Shown in pieces: positions 58,007 to 64,000 of a stretch of 64,000 nucleotides of DNA. The translations under genes and the position numbers were made by a program. The first letter of the stretch is position 1. Each line of letters begins with the position of its first letter. This DNA is from Arthrobacter liuii (lineage in GTDB: Bacteria; Actinomycetota; Actinomycetes; Actinomycetales; Micrococcaceae), in the NCBI RefSeq assembly GCF_014639275.1, contig NZ_BMFW01000007.1, positions 93,932-157,931 of the forward strand, given 5' to 3'. The notes below the pieces were generated by a model. It worked only from the letters and a program-made list of their open reading frames with translations, did not search any database and was not told the origin of the DNA.

Positions 58007-59088
58007 GGTCCATCTTGCCTCTCTGTTTGTTCTGGTCCCTCCGGCGCAGCATCCGGTACCGGATGCTGCGCCGGAGGCGTCTGCTGGGAAGTCTCCGCTG
58101 CTGGGCGGGCGGTGGAACGGCGGGTGGCACTGCGGCGGGTAAGCCTGCGGACCACCCGGGGAAGGCTGACCAGGCCGCCGGGCAACAGGAACAGCACCGC
58201 GAGGAGGATGGCACCCTGGCTGACGGTGGTGAGGTTGGGATCTATGGCGTTGGTCAGTTGCGGAACGAAGACGTAGTAGGCGCCGCCGAGGAGCGAACCG
58301 GCGATGCTTCCCGCACCACCGATGACCATGGCGGCCAGGAGGCTGATGGAGTGTCCGAAACTGAGGGTCTCCGGGGAGGTGTACTGCACGGCTGCGAGGT
58401 ACAGGAAGCCGCTTGCGCCGCCGAAGATGGAGGCAATGGTGAAGGCGAGGACCTTTGTGCGGTAGGGCGAGATGCCCATGGAAGCGGCAACAGCCTCATT
58501 TTCACGGACCGCCGCGAAGGCCCGCCCGTACTTGCCCCGGACCAGGCTCCTGGCCAGCAGGAACGCCGCGGCCGACACCACCAGCACGATGTAGAACTGC
58601 CATTGGTCATTGTCCAGCCCGGACCAATCCGGGGCGTCGGTAAACCTCGCGGAGGTTCCCTGGGAGCCGCCGGTGAAGTCGGAGAGTCGCTTGGCCAGGG
58701 GGACGCCGACGATGGGCAGTGCGATGGTGACCATCGCGATGGCCAGGCCACCGAGGCGGGCGGCTGCCAGGGCTACCAGGAGCCCCACCAGGCCGGCAAC
58801 GGCGCACGCTGCGAAAAACACCAGCAGGATGTTCCAGCCGTGGTTGACGCCGTACGCGGTGACGTAGGCGCCCAGTCCCACAAAGAAGATCTGTCCGAGG
58901 TTGACCTGGCCCGTGTATCCCATGACGATGTTCAGCCCCAGCACCGCCACAGCGTAGACACCGATGCGGATCAGCGTTTGGTTGGCGAAGGCCGGCAAAG
59001 CCAGTGGGGCGGCGATCAGTGCAACTGCCAGAACGGCGGTGAGGATCATCCGGACACGTGGCCGGCGGACGGTGGCGGCGGTGCTCAT
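58003..59088 (-). CDS. Branched-chain-type ABC permease, LivM-like
   Basis: A 361-aa permease with about eight to ten membrane helices and the LivM motif GYTGQVNLGQIFFVGLGAYV (within the N-terminal third) plus RENEAVAASMGISPYRTKVLAF coupling segment (core ENEAVAASMGI). The last 40 residues are a polar, Pro/Gln/Ala-rich tail, part of it encoded by a perfect 40-bp palindrome. The ATG at 59088 shares a base with the livH stop. Confidence 0.9.
   Translation of the reverse strand: MSTAATVRRPRVRMILTAVLAVALIAAPLALPAFANQTLIRIGVYAVAVLGLNIVMGYTGQVNLGQIFFVGLGAYVTAYGVNHGWNILLVFFAACAVAGLVGLLVALAAARLGGLAIAMVTIALPIVGVPLAKRLSDFTGGSQGTSARFTDAPDWSGLDNDQWQFYIVLVVSAAAFLLARSLVRGKYGRAFAAVRENEAVAASMGISPYRTKVLAFTIASIFGGASGFLYLAAVQYTSPETLSFGHSISLLAAMVIGGAGSIAGSLLGGAYYVFVPQLTNAIDPNLTTVSQGAILLAVLFLLPGGLVSLPRVVRRLTRRSATRRSTARPAAETSQQTPPAQHPVPDAAPEGPEQTERQDGP
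58038..58077. repeat. Perfect 40-bp palindrome within livM
   Basis: A spacerless palindrome with perfect 20-bp arms, centred on GGTACC between 58057 and 58058. It codes for part of the polar C-terminal tail of LivM and ends 32 bases before the livK start. In RNA it would form a very stable hairpin. Confidence 0.9.
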
Positions 59089-59969
59089 CAGACCCTCACC
59101 ACGACCTTCCTGCCGAACAGGCCCTGTGGACGGATGATGAGGATGACGAAGATCAGGGCAAACGGCACGGCAATCTTGAGGTCGTGGCCGATGAGGGGGA
59201 TATAGACCGCCACCAGGTTCTCCAGGACACCGATGGCCGACGCCGCCACCACACAGCCGATGGGGCTGCTCAGGCCGCCGAGGATGACGGCGGCAAGCGC
59301 GTAGACCAGGGCCGTGTCCAGCATGCCGGGCGTCAGGGTGAGCTGCGGAGCCACCAGGACGCCGGCGATCGCCCCGAGGGTGGCCGCGAGCCCCCAGCCG
59401 ACCATGAGCAGGCGGCCCACCGGCAGGCCGGAGAAAGCAGCCGACGCCGGGTTGTCGGCAACGGCGCGGAGGGCCAGTCCCAGCTTGGTGCGCAGGAAGA
59501 GCAGTTGCAGGACCACCATGATCACAACAATGGTCACGGCAGTGGCAAGTGACCTGACGCTCACCACCGCCCCGAGAATCTCGACGCTTGTCAACGGGAA
59601 GAGCGACGGGAATGCAAGGTTGTTGTAGCCCCACAAGACAGCGGAGATGCCGGTCACGAGGGTGAGCAGGCCGATGGTCACCACCACCGCCGTGTCCGGA
59701 TCGCCCCGTTCAAACCGGCGGAGCAGGAAGCGCTCCACCAATGCGCCGAACAGGAAGGACAGCACAACGGAGATGATGATGGCCAGGAGCAGCGGCAGGC
59801 CGAGCTGGACGAACACGTAGGCGATGTAGGCGGACAGCACGGCCATGCCGCCCTGGGCGAAGTTGATCAGGCCTGTGGCTTGGTTGACCAGCACAATTGC
59901 CAGGGCCAGGGCGGCGTAGATGGAGCCGGTGGCGAGGCCGTCGACGACGAGTTGGATGAAGGTTCCCAT
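59088..59969 (-). CDS. Branched-chain-type ABC permease, LivH-like
   Basis: A 293-aa permease with about eight membrane helices and the LivH opening QLVVDGLATGSIYAALALA and INFAQGGMAVLSAYIAY (NFAxG-type motif). The late VLENLVAVYIPLIGHDLKIAVPF segment is also typical. The ATG at 59969 has a G-run nine bases upstream; a TTG at 59978 overlapping the livF stop is an alternative start. Confidence 0.9.
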   Translation of the reverse strand: MGTFIQLVVDGLATGSIYAALALAIVLVNQATGLINFAQGGMAVLSAYIAYVFVQLGLPLLLAIIISVVLSFLFGALVERFLLRRFERGDPDTAVVVTIGLLTLVTGISAVLWGYNNLAFPSLFPLTSVEILGAVVSVRSLATAVTIVVIMVVLQLLFLRTKLGLALRAVADNPASAAFSGLPVGRLLMVGWGLAATLGAIAGVLVAPQLTLTPGMLDTALVYALAAVILGGLSSPIGCVVAASAIGVLENLVAVYIPLIGHDLKIAVPFALIFVILIIRPQGLFGRKVVVRV

Positions 59970-59974
59970 GCGCG

Positions 59975-60685
59975 TCAACCCCCCAGGTAGGCGCGGCGGA
60001 TTTCGTCCATGCCTTTGAGTTCAGCTGAGCTGCCAGTGAGCACGTTGCGGCCCGTTTCAAGGACGGTGGCAGTGTCCACCAGCGAGAATGCCAGGTTCGC
60101 GTTCTGTTCCACCACCAGCATGGCGATTCCGGACTCGAGCCGGAGCCGGCGGATGGCCTCGTAGACCGCCTTGGCCGTGCTGGGCGCCAGCCCAAGTGAG
60201 GCTTCATCCAGCAGCAACAGTTTGGGCTTGGCCATGAACGCGCGGCCTACGGCGAGCATCTGCTGCTCACCGCCGGAAAGTGCCGCCGCGCGCGACCCCA
60301 CCCGGTCCTGCAGCTGCGGGAACAGGTCAAGGCAGTAGTCAATGTCGCCGGCGACGGCCTTCCGGTCCTTGCGCAGGTAGGCGCCCACCAGCAGGTTCTC
60401 GCGCACGCTCAGCTGGCCCAGGGTGCCGCGGCCCTCCGGCACGTGGGCGATTCCGAGCGCTGCCACCTGGTCCGGCCGGAGGCCGCGGATGTCCCGGCCA
60501 TCGAACCTGATCCGGCCGCCGGTCCTGACGGTTCCGCTGATGGCGCGAAGGGTGGTGGTCTTGCCGGCCCCGTTAGCGCCGAGGATTCCTACGGACCCGC
60601 CCTCCGGCACGCTGAGCGAGACCCCGTCCAGGACCTGCAGTGGCCCGTAGGAGGCGGTCACCACCGTGAGTTCAAGCAGCGTCAT
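59975..60685 (-). CDS. Branched-chain-type ABC ATPase, LivF-like
   Basis: A 236-aa ATPase. Walker A GANGAGKT at residues 36-43, the LivF hallmark VPEGRGTLGQLSVRENL, signature LSGGEQQMLAVGRAF and Walker B LLLLDEASLGLAP. It overlaps the livG stop by 14 bases. Confidence 0.93.
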   Translation of the reverse strand: MTLLELTVVTASYGPLQVLDGVSLSVPEGGSVGILGANGAGKTTTLRAISGTVRTGGRIRFDGRDIRGLRPDQVAALGIAHVPEGRGTLGQLSVRENLLVGAYLRKDRKAVAGDIDYCLDLFPQLQDRVGSRAAALSGGEQQMLAVGRAFMAKPKLLLLDEASLGLAPSTAKAVYEAIRRLRLESGIAMLVVEQNANLAFSLVDTATVLETGRNVLTGSSAELKGMDEIRRAYLGG

Positions 60686-61454
60686 CCGCGGCGTCCTTCC
60701 CGATGTAGGCCTCGATAACGCGGGGATCGGACTGGGCTTCCGCTGCCGTGCCAGACATGAGCTTGCGTCCGTGGTCCAGCACCACCACCCGGTCGGTCAG
60801 CGCGGAGATGAGTCCCATGTGGTGCTCCACGATGATGATGGTGATGTCCTGCTCGGTGCGGAGGCGTTTGACGGTGGCAATGAGCTGCTCCACTTCGCCG
60901 TGCGAGAGCCCGGCTGCCGGCTCGTCGAGCAGGAGCAGCGCGGGCCTGGAAAGAAGCGCACGCCACAGTTCGACGCCTTTATGGAGCCCATGGGAGAGCT
61001 CATCGGCGGGCAGGTCAGCGGCCCAGGCCAGTCCGGCCCGGTCAAGGAGTTCCAGCGCTTCGGTACGGATGGCGCGCTCTGACCGGGCGGTGTACGGCAA
61101 CCTGAGCGCCCAGGAAACGGGGCCCCCGGGCAGCCGCGTGTGCCCGCCAAGGAGTACGTTCTGCAGGACCGAGGCGTTCAGCTGGAGCGCCGGGTGCTGG
61201 AAGGTCCGTGCCAGTCCCAAGCGGGCCAGGCGGGCTGGGGGACTTCCGGAGGCTTCGGTTCCGTCGATGGAGATTGATCCGGAGCTTGGCCTGTAATGGC
61301 CGCTGATGCAGTTGAACAGGGATGTCTTGCCGGCACCGTTCGGGCCCACCAGGCCGAAGATCACGCCTGGCTCGACGTCGAAGCTTACGTCCTGCAGCAC
61401 CTTGACCCCGCCGAAGTGCAGGCTGACGTCCTTGAGGCTCAGGCTCGCTGCCAC
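60672..61454 (-). CDS. Branched-chain-type ABC ATPase, LivG-like
   Basis: A 260-aa ATPase. Walker A GPNGAGKT at 37-44, ARTFQHPALQLNASVLQNVL (Q-loop region), Walker B LLLLDEPAAGLS. Its signature loop LSHGLHKGVELWRAL departs from the usual LivG form (LPYGxQRRLEIARAL), so the ATPase is divergent. GTG start with GGGAGG upstream. First gene of the transporter, 132 bases after the MoaD-like gene. Confidence 0.9.
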   Translation of the reverse strand: MAASLSLKDVSLHFGGVKVLQDVSFDVEPGVIFGLVGPNGAGKTSLFNCISGHYRPSSGSISIDGTEASGSPPARLARLGLARTFQHPALQLNASVLQNVLLGGHTRLPGGPVSWALRLPYTARSERAIRTEALELLDRAGLAWAADLPADELSHGLHKGVELWRALLSRPALLLLDEPAAGLSHGEVEQLIATVKRLRTEQDITIIIVEHHMGLISALTDRVVVLDHGRKLMSGTAAEAQSDPRVIEAYIGKDAADDAA

Positions 61455-61586
61455 CCTGTACCTCCCTGTCGCATCATCGCTGGGAATGGATGCAGCTGAT
61501 CACCGCTGCACGGAACCGACGGTACGGATCGCAGACGAAATTGTCAACGATCTGGGATGCGCTTGGCCATCAGGGCTCCGGGCAGA

Positions 61587-61874
61587 TCAGCCGCCCGCAA
61601 CCGACTGGATCACCAGGACTTCCTGGCCCGGCACAACCTCCGTATCCAGGCCGTGCAGCCGCCGCACCTCGTCGCCGTCGATATAGATGTTGACGAACCT
61701 CCGCAGTGCACCGGTTTCGTCGCGGAGCCGCCGGCCCAAGACGGCATAGTCCACGGCTACCGCGTCAAGCAGGCTTGCCACCGTCACCGGCCCGTCGGCG
61801 GGCGTTGCCAGGACGGACTGGCCGCCGGCCAGGGGCTGCAGGACGCTGGGAAGCAGCAGTAAAATCTCAGGCAC
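61587..61874 (-). CDS. MoaD/ThiS-family small sulfur-carrier-like protein
   Basis: A 95-aa ubiquitin-like protein ending in the diagnostic Gly-Gly (VIQSVAGG). VASLLDAVAVDYAVLGRRL and FVNIYIDGDEVRRLHGLDTEV (20-21 residues, core NIYIDGDEVRRL) are typical of MoaD/ThiS. The GTG at 61874 overlaps the propeller gene by 8 bases. No MoaE, ThiG or activating enzyme is nearby, so the sulfur acceptor is unknown. It may serve the propeller protein or a distant cofactor pathway. Confidence 0.84.
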   Translation of the reverse strand: MPEILLLLPSVLQPLAGGQSVLATPADGPVTVASLLDAVAVDYAVLGRRLRDETGALRRFVNIYIDGDEVRRLHGLDTEVVPGQEVLVIQSVAGG

Positions 61875-62976
61875 CGGCCACCACTGCCGCCCGGACGCAC
61901 AGGACATCCGGCAGGTGGGAGGCCACCTCCCTGAACGTCGCTCCTTCGTCCGCGCTGGCGTAGACGGCACCTCCACGCGTGCCGAAGTAGAGGCCGGCCG
62001 GCTCTGCCGTGTCCACCGACGCGGCGTCCCTGAGCACGCTGTTGTATTCATGCTCAGGAAGGCCGGTGCTGAGCCGCGTCCAGGTGTTCCCGGCGTCGTC
62101 CGTGCGGTGGACGGCGAGCTTTCCGTCGGGAGGGATACGTTCGCCGTCGGCCTTCAAGGGAACCACCCAGGCCGTGCCGTCCCGGCGGGGATGGGTGAGC
62201 ATCACGAAGCCGAAGTCCGCGGGCAGGCCCTCGGCGATCGAGTTCCAGCTGTCCGCGTTGTCGTCCGTCCGGTACACGCCATGGTGGTTCTGGGCGTAAA
62301 GCCGTCCTTCCACTGCGGCATCCGCGGCGATCTTGTGCACGCACTGGCCGAACTCCGGGTTGGGGTCCGGCATGAAGTAGGCCGAGATGCCCTTATTCCG
62401 CGCTTCCCAGGAAGTGCCGCCGTCGAGCGAGCGGTAAACGCCGCCGGTGCTCATGGCAACATGCACCGTTTCACCCACCGTGTCCACCAGGATCGAATGG
62501 GCCGCGGCCCCGCCGTAGCCTGCTCCCCATTCACTCCGGTGCGGGTGGTCCCACAGGCCACGGTTCAGCTCGAAGTGCTCCCCGCCGTCCGTGGATTTCC
62601 AGACGGAGATCGGTTCGGCTCCCGCCCACACAACTCCGGGACGGGACTCGGCGTCGGGGTAGATCTGCCATACGCGGTCCAGTGCAGCGCCGGTGTCCTC
62701 CGGGAACTTGATGGCACCCTGTTCCGGTTCGGACCAGGTGGCGCCAAGGTCATCGGAGTGTGCAACCGTGGGTCCCCAGTGCGGGCTGCGTACCCCCACC
62801 AGGATCCGGGTGCGGCCTTCCCGGGTATCGATGCCGATGCTGGGAATCTCCGCCATCAGGAAATGCGGGCCGGTGAAGGACCACTCCTGCCTGTCCGGGC
62901 TCGTGGCCAGCCACAGCCCCTTCTTGGTGCCGATTGCCAGGACATATGATTCTGCCGCCGTTGCCATGCCGACCAT
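61867..62976 (-). CDS. BNR/sialidase-like beta-propeller protein
   Basis: About 369 aa with recurring BNR-type Ser/Thr-x-Asp-x-Gly-x-x-Trp boxes: SDDLGATW, STDGGEHF, SLDGGTSW, TDDNADSW, TDDAGNTW and SADEGATF. That gives a six- or seven-bladed propeller. No signal peptide and no sialidase catalytic set are visible, so a cytoplasmic binding or enzymatic scaffold is more likely than glycan hydrolysis. Starts at ATG 62976 or 62967. Coupled by overlap with the MoaD-like gene. Confidence 0.8.
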   Translation of the reverse strand: MVGMATAAESYVLAIGTKKGLWLATSPDRQEWSFTGPHFLMAEIPSIGIDTREGRTRILVGVRSPHWGPTVAHSDDLGATWSEPEQGAIKFPEDTGAALDRVWQIYPDAESRPGVVWAGAEPISVWKSTDGGEHFELNRGLWDHPHRSEWGAGYGGAAAHSILVDTVGETVHVAMSTGGVYRSLDGGTSWEARNKGISAYFMPDPNPEFGQCVHKIAADAAVEGRLYAQNHHGVYRTDDNADSWNSIAEGLPADFGFVMLTHPRRDGTAWVVPLKADGERIPPDGKLAVHRTDDAGNTWTRLSTGLPEHEYNSVLRDAASVDTAEPAGLYFGTRGGAVYASADEGATFREVASHLPDVLCVRAAVVAGA

Positions 62977-63045
62977 GCAACCACCGGATGAGCTGGCGCG
63001 CAACGGTTTTCGGCCCCGGGGGCTCCCCACCCGAGTAGGCGCGGG

Positions 63046-63246
63046 TCAGTCCACGAACTCCGACTGTGTCTCGATGAAGTCCCAGTCCGCGGTGGTCAGT
63101 ACGGCAGCGGGATTGTCCGGATGCGGACCACCTGCCTCCGCAATGCCCTGGAGGACCGGAAGCGGAAGCTCCTCTGAATTGAGGTTTTGCCGCAGCCACT
63201 CCTTGCTGGCCAGGTCCAGGTCCAGCCACCACATGAAGATTTCCAC
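63046..63246 (-). CDS. Hypothetical 66-aa protein
   Basis: An acidic small protein from the GTG at 63246 with AGGAGAGG upstream. It is rich in Trp, Leu, Asp and Glu (EIFMWWLDLDLASKEWLRQN start) with no membrane helix or known motif. It lies 69 bases upstream of the propeller gene on the same strand and appears to lead that operon. The good ribosome site and conserved-looking order support it as a real gene. Confidence 0.6.
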   Translation of the reverse strand: MEIFMWWLDLDLASKEWLRQNLNSEELPLPVLQGIAEAGGPHPDNPAAVLTTADWDFIETQSEFVD

Positions 63247-63533
63247 GATGCCTCTCCTTGCTTCATTTAGAACGTTAGGCGCGGCATTGGCGGCGGACAA
63301 GGTCCGTTCGAAGAAGCAGGTGTGCCCGGGCGCCTTTAGGGTACGCGCAGGTAACTTGGCCCGACGGCACCAGGAAAAGACGAGTACCCCCTACTGGCGA
63401 CTGCCTCAGACGGCACCCCTAGCCTGAAATCTCAAAGCAAGCTGACCGTGCTGCTGGGGCATACGGCGTCACCGCTGCCCTTTCCCCACCATGGTCCCTT
63501 CGCCACATATATGGGGAGAAAACATGAAACGCA

Positions 63534-64000
63534 CCTTAGCCACAATGGGGGTGGTGGGTCTCGGCCTGATCAGCCTCACAGCACCCGCCATCGCATCTTC
63601 CGACCCAGTGGTACTCGCCCACCCTGGCGGAAGCGCCGTGATACCGCTGGAATTTAATATCAAGGGCACAGGCGGGAACGGTCAGAACAATACAGTGATG
63701 CCCCCGGTGCTTGCGCAGCCGGCGGGCGGCACCAACAACGCAGGCGGCAACGGCGGCGGCGGCAGCAACAACGCAGGCGGCAACGGCAACGCAGGCGGCA
63801 CCAACAACGCAGGCGGCAACGGCAACGGTGGCGGCACCAACAACGCAGGCGGCAACGGCAACGGTGGCGGCACCAACAACGCAGGCGGCAACGGCAACGG
63901 TGGCGGCTCCAACAACGGCGGCGGCAACGGCAACGGTGGCGGCTCCAACAACGGCGGCGGCAACGGCAACGGCGGCGGCAACGGCAACGGTGGCGGCTCC
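63534..64000 (+). CDS. Secreted Gly/Asn-rich repeat protein, 3'-truncated
   Basis: Starts at ATG 63534 with GGGGAG upstream and stays open to the window end (155 codons seen). The first 25 residues form a signal peptide (MKRTLATMGVVGLGLISLTA, cleavage after APAIA). A short unique part (about 26-64) is followed by twelve-residue repeats of the pattern GGTNNAGGNGNG, later GGSNNGGGNGNG. It should be exported, perhaps as a flexible cell-surface or matrix protein. The function and C-terminal domain lie outside the window. Confidence 0.8.
63727..64000 (+). repeat. 36-bp tandem repeat coding for Gly/Asn units
   Basis: Tandem 36-bp units (GGCGGCACCAACAACGCAGG..., 12 codons) with a switch from ACC/GCA to TCC/GGC variants after about 63905. 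The array runs to the window end and is likely variable in copy number. Confidence 0.85.

Noticed and set aside
58038..58077. Rho-independent terminator ending livM
   Set aside because: No U-run follows and livM-livK overlap translationally; a processing or stability hairpin is more likely.
63682..63987. Minus-strand Pro/Leu-rich repeat frame
   Set aside because: It is the complement of the Gly/Asn repeat array; the plus-strand gene has a signal peptide and ribosome site.
63727..64000. CRISPR-like spacing of the 36-bp units
   Set aside because: The units are directly tandem with no spacers and stay in one reading frame.

Overview
The window is high-GC DNA with dense, ATGA/GTGA-coupled operons, frequent GTG starts and many IclR, GntR and TetR regulators. 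The gene content (proton-type PntAB, LigC-type ligase, aromatic-acid operons, 78-aa and 66-aa actinobacterial-looking small proteins) fits an actinobacterium of the Arthrobacter/Pseudarthrobacter group. That assignment is inferred from protein character and not from a marker gene. No rRNA, tRNA, CRISPR array, insertion sequence or phage gene was seen.

Layout. 0-3.8 kb: ABC importer (binding protein cut by the window start, ATPase, fused double permease) of the 2-aminoethylphosphonate/ferric type. 3.8-9.7 kb: FAD monooxygenase with divergent TetR, 4-hydroxybenzoate hydroxylase pobA with its IclR regulator, a FUSC efflux-type protein and a TM-ACT protein. 9.7-15.1 kb: MFS transporter, GntR, racemase-family protein, hydantoinase and arylmalonate-decarboxylase-like protein behind a strong promoter with a double palindromic operator. 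15.1-19.0 kb: lipid kinase and pntAa-pntAb-pntB. 19.1-21.7 kb: GntR with divergent ligJ-ligK (4-oxalomesaconate hydratase and CHA aldolase). 21.7-24.9 kb: IclR, a shikimate dehydrogenase homologue and a divergent MHS transporter. 25.0-28.9 kb: HlyD/MacB-type exporter with a small membrane protein.

29.0-40.5 kb is the centrepiece: one long minus-strand operon aroE/quiB-quiC-pcaH-pcaG-pcaB-pcaD-pcaC-pcaF-pcaI-pcaJ-pcaR, which takes quinate/shikimate through protocatechuate and beta-ketoadipate to succinyl-CoA and acetyl-CoA. It is preceded by another IclR gene and a divergent MHS transporter. 42-46 kb: LigC-type DNA ligase, AEC transporter, alanine-type aminotransferase and a 78-aa unknown.

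46.0-56.7 kb is a methoxy-aromatic island: three LigM/DesA-like tetrahydrofolate-dependent O-demethylases, metF to recycle the methyl-THF, a 4-oxalomesaconate tautomerase homologue, a VOC-type extradiol dioxygenase, an aldehyde dehydrogenase, a DUF1932-like dehydrogenase and PadR. With ligJ-ligK at 20 kb, this would make a split pathway from methoxylated or trihydroxylated aromatics via 4-oxalomesaconate to pyruvate and oxaloacetate. No LigAB-type dioxygenase is present, so the VOC protein is the candidate ring-cleavage enzyme. A shared TTGCTRACAA motif in the two promoters suggests that the GntR regulator controls both halves.

56.7-63.3 kb: a coupled livG-F-H-M-K importer behind a MoaD-like/beta-propeller/small-protein unit. 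The last 0.5 kb starts a secreted Gly/Asn-repeat protein cut by the window end. Non-coding highlights are two copies of a 66-bp palindromic repeat (9.7 and 32.5 kb), a perfect 40-bp palindrome inside livM, and a nested double palindrome between convergent genes at 42.1 kb.
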